NCBI GenBank assembly: GCA_022827185.1
Contig: JAJDTM010000056.1
Location: forward strand, 62,001 to 126,000
Origin: Candidatus Poribacteria bacterium
Lineage (GTDB): Bacteria > Poribacteria > WGA-4E > WGA-3G
Reading direction: 5' to 3'
DNA: 64,000 nt
A model generated the notes under the pieces. That model was not told where the DNA came from, did no database searches, and worked only from the letters and a program-made list of their open reading frames with translations. Shown one piece after another: positions 53,411 through 61,472 of this stretch. Made by a program: the position numbers and the translations under genes. Within the stretch, counting starts at the first letter, position 1, and each line of letters begins with the position of its first letter.

Positions 53411-54166
53411 TTAAACGTTACACACATCAAAAGCGTGTTGCATCGCATCAAAAGCGTCGCCTTTGGGACCGAACTCGTGTCCTACGTAGAGTTCGTATCC
53501 GGTGTTTGCGATAGCGCGCATCACGGCAGGATAATAGATTTCCTGCTCATCGTCAAGGTCGTGCCTACCCGGATTGCCAGCAGTATGGTAGTGTCCGATG
53601 TATTCACTATAGTCCGTGATGTTACGGATAAGGTCACCTTCCATAATCTGCATGTGATAGATGTCGTAGAGCAACTGTGCCCGTGGTGAACCGACACCCT
53701 TACAAACTTCAACACCCCACGCTGTCGTATCGCATTGATAGTCCGGATGGTTGACTTTGCTGTTGAGAAGTTCGACGCAGAGGTTGATCTCTTTCTCTTC
53801 GGCATATTTAGTGACGCGGGACAGACCTGCGATCGTGTTATCACGTCCCTCTTCTTCAGATCTACCTTCCCTGTTCCCGGAGAAACAGATGAGCCCGGGG
53901 ATGTCGTTTTCCGCTGCGATGTCGATATTCTTGAGGAGTTCATCCTCAATCCTGTCATGGTTGCTCGGATCGTTCAATCCAGACGGGAGCGACGAGTGTC
54001 CTACAATAATTGCGATACGCATCCCGTGATCCTTGACAACGGACCAGTGTTCTGCGGGAAGCATCTCAACAGATTTATAACCGATTTCCGCGGCTTTCTT
54101 AATAACGTCTATTGGGTCTCTGCCACGGCTGAAACCGCCAAAGCAGATGGATTGATTAATTGGCAT
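53411..54166 (-). CDS. Sugar phosphate isomerase/epimerase-like TIM barrel protein
   Basis: About 251 residues from ATG 54166 (MPINQSICFGGF), which has GAGAGA upstream; an extension to 54232 would be translated from a repeat and is unlikely. Xylose isomerase-like TIM barrel: AAEIGYKSVEMLP, LCVELLNSKVNHPDYQC (a metal-binding Glu), LLYDIYHMQIMEGD (Asp, His) and YVGHEFGPKGD (Glu). Closest in style to hydroxypyruvate isomerase. It lies next to a Gfo/Idh oxidoreductase, a common pairing in inositol- or sugar-acid pathways. Confidence 0.85.
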   Translation of the reverse strand: MPINQSICFGGFSRGRDPIDVIKKAAEIGYKSVEMLPAEHWSVVKDHGMRIAIIVGHSSLPSGLNDPSNHDRIEDELLKNIDIAAENDIPGLICFSGNREGRSEEEGRDNTIAGLSRVTKYAEEKEINLCVELLNSKVNHPDYQCDTTAWGVEVCKGVGSPRAQLLYDIYHMQIMEGDLIRNITDYSEYIGHYHTAGNPGRHDLDDEQEIYYPAVMRAIANTGYELYVGHEFGPKGDAFDAMQHAFDVCNV

Positions 54167-54185
54167 AATTCTCTCTTTCTTCAAA

Positions 54186-54249
54186 GTAGTAGGCACGCTC
54201 CGCCGTGCCGTAAGGATTAGGGTAGTAGGCACGCTCCGCCGTGCCGTAA
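54186..54249. repeat. Two direct copies of a hairpin element
   Basis: A 28-base unit (GTAGTAGGCACGCTCCGCCG and the following TGCCGTAA) occurs at 54186-54213 and 54222-54249, spaced 36 bases apart. Each contains GGCACG/CGTGCC around CTCCGC, so each can form a short hairpin. They lie between the TIM-barrel and oxidoreductase genes and may attenuate or process the transcript. Confidence 0.85.
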
Positions 54250-54262
54250 CAACCTGTTATTT

Positions 54263-55228
54263 CTATAGATCTACTGCCTTACCGGTGCGGAAAGAAGTAC
54301 TGGCTGCGAGCATAATACGGAGCGTCTCCAAAGCATCGCTATAAGGCGATAGAATTTTGGAAGCATCACCGCTCTTAACAGCATCAATAAAGACACGGTC
54401 TCTGTCTGCCCCACCGTCGCCCGAAAGCGGTTCTGTCTCGCCACCGCGATTCACGTTGTTCGGACCGCCGACAGTGACGACGAGTCCACGTGTGAACACT
54501 TCAAGATGGACACGACCGAAGCCTTCCATAGCGCAACTTGAGACGATATTGGCGACAGCACCGTTCTTAAACTCGATATTCACCATGCTGATGTCTTCTA
54601 TATCGTAGTTTTCTACATGCGTCATACTACCGCTTGCAGCGACACCGTGTACGGTTTTACCGTCGCTACCGACGAGGAAACGTGCAAGATCGAAGATGTG
54701 CGTTGTCTGTTCAACGTGCTGTCCACCGGATTCTGCGCGGACCCGCCACCACGGTGTACCGGGCATACCACCGATCCAGTAACCGAGCGCACCGAGAATT
54801 TGCGGTTGTTCTTCAAGCATCGCTTTCGCATTCTGCGCGTTGCCACCATAACGCCAGTGGTAACCAACGCTTGTGATCACACCACTCCGCTCAACGTCTT
54901 CGTTAATGATGATTGCGGGTTCAAGTTCAGAATGAATCGGTTTCTCAATGAACATCGCGATGCCTTGTTCACAAGCGATACGTTCCTGTTCACCGTGTGC
55001 AAACGGCGGTGTGCAGATATAAACTGCGTCCAAATCCTCTTTGTCGTACATGGCCCGATAGTCGGTATAAGCGTTTCCGCCAAATTCTTCGGCACGTGCC
55101 TTCGCACGGTCTTCCGAAATATCGCACATCGCACAAAATTCGACATCTTCAAAGTTATCTTTGAGGTTGTTCATGTGCGCGCCAGCCATGCCACCGGTTC
55201 CGATAAAACCGAGTTTCACTTTATCCAT
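54263..55228 (-). CDS. Gfo/Idh/MocA-family oxidoreductase
   Basis: 321 residues. N-terminal Rossmann domain: KLGFIGTGGMAGAHMNNL (the NAD(P) dinucleotide motif), VYICTPPFAHGEQE and MFIEKPIHSE (EKP, the catalytic Lys). The C-terminal dimerisation and substrate domain follows (GGQHVEQTTHIFDLARFLVG with His and Asp). Members oxidise or reduce sugars, inositols and related polyols with NAD(P). AAGGAGA precedes the ATG. It leads a two-gene run with the TIM-barrel gene. Confidence 0.9.
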   Translation of the reverse strand: MDKVKLGFIGTGGMAGAHMNNLKDNFEDVEFCAMCDISEDRAKARAEEFGGNAYTDYRAMYDKEDLDAVYICTPPFAHGEQERIACEQGIAMFIEKPIHSELEPAIIINEDVERSGVITSVGYHWRYGGNAQNAKAMLEEQPQILGALGYWIGGMPGTPWWRVRAESGGQHVEQTTHIFDLARFLVGSDGKTVHGVAASGSMTHVENYDIEDISMVNIEFKNGAVANIVSSCAMEGFGRVHLEVFTRGLVVTVGGPNNVNRGGETEPLSGDGGADRDRVFIDAVKSGDASKILSPYSDALETLRIMLAASTSFRTGKAVDL

Positions 55229-55622
55229 GTTTTCTCCTTAAATAGGGCTTACGCATTTTTTCATGAACCCCTACACAATCAGCACTGCAGGCGGGGTTTG
55301 AAACCCCGCCTGCGAAGGGTTTGCGTAAGTCCTTAAAAATAGGTATTCCAAAATCCCTGAGTTTTACGGCTATAGTTTAACAAAAGTAGACGTTTATAGC
55401 AAGCAATTTATTCTGTTTTCAGCCATCAGCCGTCAGCCGATGCCTAAATGCCTCTGCAATTTATTTCCAAATGTGGTATAATATTTTAAATGGCAGTCGC
55501 CGATCAGCAGTCAGTAATATGTTATACCCTTGCTGACGGTTTTTGATGGTTTCTATTAAGCCATAAACGCTCTTGCTGACGGCTGAAAGCCGAGAGCCGA
55601 CAGCCAAAATAGGAGGAACACT
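55229..55622. other. Intergenic region with palindrome, promoter and CTGA repeats
   Basis: No gene seen. It contains a perfect palindrome (GCAGGCGGGGTTT / AAACCCCGCCTGC, 55287-55313), three CTGA-type repeat stretches (55418-55443, 55491-55515, 55574-55606) and an extended -10 promoter (TGGTATAAT at 55474-55482). The last two repeat blocks fall between promoter and gene, so they would be transcribed in the 5' untranslated leader of the TIM-barrel gene. Confidence 0.65.
55474..55482 (+). promoter_or_regulatory. Extended -10 promoter of the second TIM-barrel gene
   Basis: TGGTATAAT, a consensus -10 with the TGn extension, and a CTGCAA at about the -35 distance. The gene starts at 55623, so the leader would be about 135 bases. 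Confidence 0.55.
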
Positions 55623-56414
55623 ATGGGATTCAAATTTGGATATAGTACATTGCGTTGGCAACAACCTGATTTTGAAGAACTACTGACCCAACTCAAAGAC
55701 GCAGGTTGGGACGGTTGGGAGATGCGTCAAGCCTTGGACTGGGTCGGAACACCCCAACGCATCCGACAGGTCTGTGATAATGTCGATCTGCCTGTCGCTG
55801 CTGTCACAGCACGCGGGCTGCCGATTGACAAAAACCCCGAACAGATGGAATTCAATAAACGACGGATTGACTTCGCTGCAGAAGTCGAAGCCGACTGCTT
55901 CATGTTCATGGGAGCGGGCAAACCACAGGACCGTCCGATTGATAGTTCCGACCTCGCAGCACTTGCCGACGTTTCCGAAGACTGGGCAGAATACGCCTCA
56001 CAATACGGTCTGGATGTCTGTTATCACATCCACACAAACACCACTGTTGATTCAATTGACGACTGGGCAAAATATATGAGCCTGCTCCGAAAGTGCAAGT
56101 TGTGCATAGACGTTTCGCATTCCGCACTCTGGGGCTACGATCCGATTGCGTCCATTCGGCGTTATAGTGAGGTCCTCGTCTACGTCCATCTTCAGGATTA
56201 CGCAGGTTACACAGGCGGAGATGGCAGCAATTATGACGTGGATTGGGTGGATGTCGGTGCCGGAAATGTGATGGATTTTCCGGGAATCATGTCCACTTTA
56301 GAGGAACTCAACTATGATCGCTGGATTACGGCATGTCCAGGTATGGTTGAAGACCGTACGGATCTTGAACGCATGTCCGTTAACCGAGAATACTTGCGGC
56401 AATTAGGTTACTAA
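55623..56414 (+). CDS. Sugar phosphate isomerase/epimerase-like TIM barrel protein
   Basis: 263 residues. GFKFGYSTLRWQQPDFEELL, WDGWEMRQALDW, DVCYHIHTNTTVDS, then LCIDVSHSALWGYDP (Asp, His) and YVHLQDYAG (His, Asp): the metal-binding positions of the xylose isomerase-like barrel, as in IolE- or IolH-type inosose dehydratase or isomerase. AGGAGGAAC precedes the ATG. Substrate not determinable. It may act with the oxidoreductase and isomerase encoded divergently upstream. Confidence 0.85.
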   Translation: MGFKFGYSTLRWQQPDFEELLTQLKDAGWDGWEMRQALDWVGTPQRIRQVCDNVDLPVAAVTARGLPIDKNPEQMEFNKRRIDFAAEVEADCFMFMGAGKPQDRPIDSSDLAALADVSEDWAEYASQYGLDVCYHIHTNTTVDSIDDWAKYMSLLRKCKLCIDVSHSALWGYDPIASIRRYSEVLVYVHLQDYAGYTGGDGSNYDVDWVDVGAGNVMDFPGIMSTLEELNYDRWITACPGMVEDRTDLERMSVNREYLRQLGY

Positions 56415-56424
56415 TCCATGCAAG

Positions 56425-56442
56425 TCCCCCTGATAAGGGGGA
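56425..56442 (+). terminator. Hairpin after the TIM-barrel gene
   Basis: TCCCCC / GGGGGA around TGATAA, followed by TTTAGGGGGTTTCTTT, ten bases past the stop codon. The T run is interrupted, so termination may be weak. The CCCCCTGATAAGGGGG form also looks like a dispersed repeat. Confidence 0.5.
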
Positions 56443-56523
56443 TTTAGGGGGTTTCTTTCATATTTGACAAGACTCGCAAATTATTTATGAGGTGTGCTGT
56501 AATAAAGACTGGAGAAAACGCGT

Positions 56524-58344
56524 ATGAACCAAGCAGCGGGCGAGATCCGCTCTATTCTTGCTACCGATTGTGGCAGTACAACGACGAAGGCGATTTTAAT
56601 TGAGAAACGAGATGACGAATACCAACTGGTCGTGCGGGGTGAAGCACCGACAACTGTTGAGGCACCGGTTGAAGATGTAACCGCAGGCGTTATCAACGCT
56701 ATTACCGAAGTTGAGGAACTCGCAGGTCGCAAACTTCTTAACGATGGAGTCATCATAAAACCACAAGATGGCGACGAGGGTGTTGACATCTACATTTCGA
56801 CCAGTAGTGCGGGTGGTGGACTCCAGATGATGGTAGCCGGTGTTGTGCGCAATCTCACAGGCGAGAGTGCAGAACGTGCTGCGCTCGGTGCTGGTGCGAT
56901 TGTCATGGATGTCATCGCCTCTAACGACAAACGCCTCCCTCACGAAAAAATTGAACGTATCCGACATCTCCGTCCAGACATGCTACTCCTCTCCGGCGGG
57001 GTCGATGGCGGGACGACTTCTCACGTTGTTGAATTGGCTGAGATTATCGCTGCCGCACGTCCAAGACCACGATTAGGGATCGCTTACGAACTCCCGCTTA
57101 TCTATGCCGGAAATATAGATGCCCGTGGATCGATTCAAGAACGCTTGCAAGATGTCATGGCACTACAGGTGGTAGACAACCTCCGCCCCGTTTTGGAACG
57201 TGAAAACCTAATGCCCACACGCCACAAAATTCAGGAACAGTTCCTTGAGCACGTCATGGCGCATGCTCCCGGCTACAAGCGACTCATCGACTGGACAGAC
57301 GCACCTATCATGCCGACACCGGGAGCAGTTGGTGAGATCATTCAGACTGTATCTGAACAACAGGATATTGAAGTGGTTGGGGTGGACATCGGTGGTGCGA
57401 CGACAGATGTCTTTTCTGTTTTCAAAAATAAGGAATCCGAATCGATCTTTAACCGAACCGTCAGTGCGAACCTCGGTATGAGTTACAGCGTCTCAAATGT
57501 CCTCGCTGAAGCCGGTTTAGAAAATGTTCTCAGGTGGGTCCCGTTTGATATTGAAGTGGGGGATCTCCGTAACCGTGTCAAGAACAAGATGATTCGTCCG
57601 ACAACGATCCCGCAAACCCTGCAAGAATTGGTTTTGGAGCAGGCAATTGCACGTGAAGCACTCCGACTCGCTTTTGAACAGCATAAACAACTTGCCGTTG
57701 AATTGCGCGGTGTGCAACAACAACGTACGATCTCTGAAGCGTTTGATCAGGCAGAAAGCGGTCAGACGCTCGTTAATATGCTCTCTTTGGATATGCTCGT
57801 CGGGAGTGGTGGCGTTTTATCGCACGCACCCCGCCGGCAGCAAGCGATGCTCATGATGATAGACGCGTTCCAACCCGAAGGTATAACCCATCTCGCCGTT
57901 GACAGTATCTTCATGATGCCCCAACTCGGTGTTCTCGCGCAAGTCAATCCTGAAGCCGCAACGCATGTCTTTGAACGAGATTGTCTCATCCACCTTGGCA
58001 CCTCTATTGTACCGGTCGGCACCGGAAATACCGGAGACGAGTGTCTCATTATTGAGATCAGTGGTGAAGATATATCACCAATGAATGAAAATGTTCAATT
58101 TGGCGAACTCCGCCGCTATCCGCTTCCGTTGGGTGAAAAAGCGACACTGAAACTTCAACCCTCACGTCGGTTTGATCTCGGTGCTGGGAACGGAAATCCT
58201 ATTGAAACAGAAGTGCTCGGGGGTGTCGTCGGCTTAGTTGTTGATACTCGCGGCAGACCGCTTGAAATTCCAACGGATTCCGAATTGCGCGTCGCACAGC
58301 TCACAAAGTGGCATGCTGCTTTAGATGCCTATCCATCATCTTAA
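56524..58344 (+). CDS. GlmL/MutL-type ASKHA-fold protein
   Basis: 606 residues. Glutamate mutase MutL/GlmL family: ILATDCGSTTTKAILIEK (phosphate-1 loop of the sugar kinase/Hsp70 fold), LLSGGVDGGTTSHVVELAEII, VVGVDIGGATTDVFSVF (second phosphate loop), MLVGSGGVLSHAPRRQQAML and a C-terminal GNTGDECL... region. In clostridia, GlmL accompanies the B12-dependent glutamate mutase subunits as an ATP-binding chaperone. No mutase genes are next to it here, so it may act elsewhere or have another partner. GGAGAA precedes the ATG. Confidence 0.85.
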   Translation: MNQAAGEIRSILATDCGSTTTKAILIEKRDDEYQLVVRGEAPTTVEAPVEDVTAGVINAITEVEELAGRKLLNDGVIIKPQDGDEGVDIYISTSSAGGGLQMMVAGVVRNLTGESAERAALGAGAIVMDVIASNDKRLPHEKIERIRHLRPDMLLLSGGVDGGTTSHVVELAEIIAAARPRPRLGIAYELPLIYAGNIDARGSIQERLQDVMALQVVDNLRPVLERENLMPTRHKIQEQFLEHVMAHAPGYKRLIDWTDAPIMPTPGAVGEIIQTVSEQQDIEVVGVDIGGATTDVFSVFKNKESESIFNRTVSANLGMSYSVSNVLAEAGLENVLRWVPFDIEVGDLRNRVKNKMIRPTTIPQTLQELVLEQAIAREALRLAFEQHKQLAVELRGVQQQRTISEAFDQAESGQTLVNMLSLDMLVGSGGVLSHAPRRQQAMLMMIDAFQPEGITHLAVDSIFMMPQLGVLAQVNPEAATHVFERDCLIHLGTSIVPVGTGNTGDECLIIEISGEDISPMNENVQFGELRRYPLPLGEKATLKLQPSRRFDLGAGNGNPIETEVLGGVVGLVVDTRGRPLEIPTDSELRVAQLTKWHAALDAYPSS

Positions 58345-58445
58345 GCACCGCAAAAGTTATTTCCGATTGACTGAGGATTGATAACTGATAACTGGTAACT
58401 ATTCCTCTGATGGCTGAATGCTCTGGGTGAGCAATCACAAAAAAT

Positions 58446-58474
58446 TGACTTTATGCGTCCTATATGCTATAATT
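58446..58474 (+). promoter_or_regulatory. Near-consensus promoter of groEL
   Basis: TTGACT (58446-58451), a 17-base spacer, TATAAT (58469-58474). Downstream is a five-base inverted repeat (GCGAT/ATCGC, 58482-58496). A CIRCE element was looked for and not found, so HrcA control is not supported here. Confidence 0.8.
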
Positions 58475-58549
58475 ATTGAAGCGATTTATGATCGCAAGAC
58501 TTCTAATATTTGAATACTACAACACTAAAATTAATACAGGAGGAATTCA

Positions 58550-60187
58550 ATGCCAGCAAAGCAAATTATCTTTGACGAAGAAGCGAGGGTGGCACTCAAG
58601 CGCGGCGCGGATATACTCGCCGATGCCGTGAAGGTTACCCTGGGGCCACGTGGAAGAAATGTGGTCATCCAGAAATCTTTCGGTGCCCCGCTGGTAACGT
58701 GTGATGGTGTCACCGTCGCAAAAGAAATTGAACTCCCGGACCCATACGAGAATATGGGTGCCCAACTGCTCAAATCCATCGCAACCAAAACAAATGACAT
58801 CGCTGGAGATGGGACCACCACTGCTACGCTCTTGGGGCAGGAAATTCTTCATGAAGGTTTCAAGAACGTCACAGCCGGTGCCGATCCGATGCAGTTAAAA
58901 ATCGGTATCGACAAAGCTGTAAATGCTGCTATTGATGCAATCACCGCACAGAGCCGTGCTGTCAATACACATGAAGAAATCCTACAGGTCGCCTCAATTG
59001 CCGCTAACGATCCCGCAAATGATAGCGACATTGGCGCGATTGTGGCTGAAGCAATCGAGAAAGTTGGAAATGACGGAGCTATCACTATTGAGGAAGGTAA
59101 AACTTCGGAAACTGCTGTTGACATCGTTGAGGGGATGCAGTTCGATCGCGGTTTCTTATCACCGAACTTTGTAACGGACATGCAGGCACAAGTCGTCGAA
59201 TTCGAGAATCCTTTTATTCTTATCAATACAGAAAAAATTTCGACAGTTGCAGACCTTGTGCCAATTATGGAAAAGGCGATGCAACTTGGGCGTCCACTGT
59301 TCATTATCGCTGAAGATATAGAAGGCGAAGCACTTTCGACATTGGTGGTGAATAAACTCCGTGGCACACTGCAGGTCGCCGCAGTAAAATCCCCAGGGTT
59401 CGGTGATCGACGCAAGGAGATGTTAGAAGATATCGCAATCCTGACAGGCGGTCAAGTCATATCTGAAGAGACCGGCATCCGCTTGGAAAACATCGTTGTC
59501 GGTATGCTCGGCACAGCCCGACGCGTCGTTGTTGACAAGGATAACACCACAATCGTCGGCGGCAGTGGCGCGAAAGAGAGCGTTGAGGGGAGAGTCGCAC
59601 AGATTCGTCAGCAGATAGAGGACACAACTTCCGAGTATGATCGCGAGAAACTCGAAGAACGGCTCGCGAAACTCGCAGGTGGCGTTGCTGTTGTCAATGT
59701 CGGTGCCGCTACAGAAATGGAGATGAAAGAGAAAAAAGCCCGATTTGAAGACGCACTCGCTGCGACGCGTGCCGCTATAGAGGAAGGTATTGTCCCGGGC
59801 GGCGGCACCGCGCTCTTACGTGCAGCAACCTCGCTCGGTGGTTTGGAACTTGATGGCGATCAAGAGACGGGACTCAATATTATCCGCAGCAGCCTAATTT
59901 CGCCTGTCCGTGCTATTGCCGAAAATGCCGGAATGGAAGGTTCTGTTGTTGTCGCGGAAGTACAAGCCGGTGAAGGCAACTACGGGTTCAACGCTGCGAC
60001 AACCGAATACGGCGACATGCTCGAAGAAGGGATCGTTGATCCGACAAAGGTCGTCCGCTCCGCTTTACAGAACGCTTCCAGCATCGCAGGTTTACTCTTA
60101 ACGACAGAAACCCTCGTTACAGAAATTGAAGAACCGCCGGATATGAGTGCTGAAGCAGCGGATCCGCATGCTGGACACTTCCATTAG
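58550..60187 (+). CDS. groL: 60 kDa chaperonin GroEL
   Basis: 545 residues, full length. Refolds proteins in the ATP-driven double-ring cavity. VTLGPRGRNVVI and DGTTTATLLGQE near 87 carry the ATP-binding Gly and catalytic Asp; EGMQFDRGFLSPNFVTD leads into the apical domain; PGGGTALLRA is the late nucleotide motif. The C-terminus is DPHAGHFH in place of the common GGM-rich tail. AGGAGG precedes the ATG. No groES is next to it in this window, so the co-chaperonin is encoded elsewhere. A long palindrome at 60202 probably ends the transcript. Confidence 0.97.
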   Translation: MPAKQIIFDEEARVALKRGADILADAVKVTLGPRGRNVVIQKSFGAPLVTCDGVTVAKEIELPDPYENMGAQLLKSIATKTNDIAGDGTTTATLLGQEILHEGFKNVTAGADPMQLKIGIDKAVNAAIDAITAQSRAVNTHEEILQVASIAANDPANDSDIGAIVAEAIEKVGNDGAITIEEGKTSETAVDIVEGMQFDRGFLSPNFVTDMQAQVVEFENPFILINTEKISTVADLVPIMEKAMQLGRPLFIIAEDIEGEALSTLVVNKLRGTLQVAAVKSPGFGDRRKEMLEDIAILTGGQVISEETGIRLENIVVGMLGTARRVVVDKDNTTIVGGSGAKESVEGRVAQIRQQIEDTTSEYDREKLEERLAKLAGGVAVVNVGAATEMEMKEKKARFEDALAATRAAIEEGIVPGGGTALLRAATSLGGLELDGDQETGLNIIRSSLISPVRAIAENAGMEGSVVVAEVQAGEGNYGFNAATTEYGDMLEEGIVDPTKVVRSALQNASSIAGLLLTTETLVTEIEEPPDMSAEAADPHAGHFH

Positions 60188-60201
60188 GACTTGCGCAGCC
60201 C

Positions 60202-60238
60202 CTACTGCAGGCGGGGTTTTAAACCCCGCCTGCAGTAG
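60202..60238. terminator. Perfect 18-base-pair palindrome after groEL
   Basis: CTACTGCAGGCGGGGTTT / AAACCCCGCCTGCAGTAG with one base between the arms, 15 bases after the groEL stop and between convergent genes. No T run follows, but the stem is very stable and could end transcription or stabilise the mRNA. It is the longest member of the GGCGGGGTTT repeat family in this window. Confidence 0.6.
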
Positions 60239-60274
60239 CGCGCCTTCTAACACCACGGGATAGAACTTCAAGCA

Positions 60275-60757
60275 CTATTCACCGTTACGCTGTATCTGGT
60301 ACCGAGGTTCCATCCCGCTATCCCAATCACAATCCAGACAGAACATCGTATCCGACCCCAAGTACTGGATATTTTTACCCTTACACTCTGGACACACCTT
60401 AACCGGCTTTTCGAGTTCATCCGCCGCGTTGTGTTGGAAAATACTCAGATAGTATACCTTTAACTCACCCGGGTAACGGTGTCCCATTGAACAACGAATT
60501 TGATTTGAGTTATCACTTTCAAAACGGTCGATTGTTTCCCGAAGGAACGTTAACCGACGATGGCAGATAGGACATGGGTTAGGGGTCAACTCCTTTAGGA
60601 CAACCAGATCCGTATTTTCCTGTTGGATAGAAACTACCAAGGCGAGATGATGCGCGAGTTGCAAATGCGAAACTCCCTCGTAACCGAGCGTTTCAGCCAG
60701 CTCCGAAACAACTTTCGCATAACTTTGCGGACTCAGCACGACCTCCGTAGGGATCAT
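60275..60757 (-). CDS. Zinc-ribbon protein of unknown function
   Basis: 160 residues. Two cysteine-rich units: CPICHRR with CSMGHRYP, and CPECKGKNIQYLGSDTMFCLDCD. Each can bind one zinc. The N-terminal half is helical (LSPQSYAKVVSELAETLGYEG, LQLAHHLALVV). Zinc ribbons of this type often help DNA, RNA or protein binding; no known family matches. AAAAGGCGGA lies before the ATG. Converges with groEL. Confidence 0.6.
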   Translation of the reverse strand: MIPTEVVLSPQSYAKVVSELAETLGYEGVSHLQLAHHLALVVSIQQENTDLVVLKELTPNPCPICHRRLTFLRETIDRFESDNSNQIRCSMGHRYPGELKVYYLSIFQHNAADELEKPVKVCPECKGKNIQYLGSDTMFCLDCDWDSGMEPRYQIQRNGE

Positions 60758-60843
60758 TGTTCCGCCTTTTAAACTTGAGAGAAGCCGATAGATACGTTCC
60801 AGAATGGGCAGTCACCCCCTATCCTTTTCCCAATAAAAGAAAA

Positions 60844-61227
60844 TTAAGATGTCCCATCCCCGGACGGTTCAGAAGCCTGTGTCCGATCGGTATTCCGAGC
60901 AAGGGGTGATGCTGATACATTTCTTTGGCCCCGATACGCATCAGCAGATTGATTACGGATCAGAATTAAGTCCTCTCCGTCACGCTGAATAATATCGTCC
61001 GGCATCAGTGTAACTTCATGCTTCCGCATACTCGTCATGAAGTTGATAGTGACGCGCGCTGTTGCTTCCAATTTAATACGCCAACCGGTTTCCGTTAGCG
61101 TCCGTGTGAACCGATCACTAATATCAATGGACTGCATCTGTGCAGCGTTGATAATAGTGCCACTTGCTGCCTCGGTCTGATTTTCTTGGGTCTCAACCAC
61201 GTTTTCGTTATTACTTTGTTCTGCCAT
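60844..61227 (-). CDS. Small conserved-looking protein of unknown function
   Basis: 127 residues. A low-complexity acidic N-terminus (NNENVVETQENQTEAAS) is followed by a compact core (IDISDRFTRTLTETGWRIKL, VTLMPDDIIQRDGEDLILIRN), probably a beta-rich fold, and a disordered serine/arginine tail. No family recognised. The upstream region up to the next gene is rich in CTGA-type repeats. Confidence 0.5.
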   Translation of the reverse strand: MAEQSNNENVVETQENQTEAASGTIINAAQMQSIDISDRFTRTLTETGWRIKLEATARVTINFMTSMRKHEVTLMPDDIIQRDGEDLILIRNQSADAYRGQRNVSASPLARNTDRTQASEPSGDGTS

Positions 61228-61306
61228 GCTTTACCCCACTTCTGTAGCAGTTTATTTTAAACATATTTTAACACAGCAAATCACGAGTTGTCAAACTTAT
61301 TTCAAG

Positions 61307-61400
61307 TTAGCCATCAGCCATCGGCTATCGGTTGTCAGTTTTCATAAGCAAGTGGTGAAGTGCTGACGGCTGATGGCTAATGGCTGATCGCTGATGGCTA
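61307..61400. repeat. Long CTGATGGCTGA-type repeat block
   Basis: About 94 bases of degenerate GCCATCAGCC / GGCTGATGGC units in both orientations, separated by a short unique stretch (61340-61359). The two orientations could fold back into a hairpin. Lies between the 60844 gene and the promoter of the VWA gene. Confidence 0.8.
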
Positions 61401-61415
61401 AAAACCAAAATTCAT

Positions 61416-61445
61416 TTGACATCAGTCCCGTAATTAGACTATAAT
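61416..61445 (+). promoter_or_regulatory. Promoter of the VWA membrane protein gene
   Basis: TTGACA (61416-61421), an 18-base spacer, TATAAT (61440-61445). Both boxes are consensus. The ATG is at 61473, so the leader would be only about 20 bases, and the ribosome binding site is weak. Confidence 0.8.
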
Positions 61446-61472
61446 ATGTTGTAAAACGGATTTAGAACATAT

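Noticed and set aside
54617..55336. 239-codon plus-strand frame opposite the Gfo/Idh gene
   Set aside because: Shadow frame; no family likeness, and the minus strand carries a complete oxidoreductase.
58345..58549. Possible CIRCE operator for groEL
   Set aside because: No TTAGCACTC / GAGTGCTAA pair present; only a five-base inverted repeat was found.
52478..61400. CTGA-type repeats as CRISPR or attachment sites
   Set aside because: Units are degenerate, without constant spacers, and not near integrase genes.
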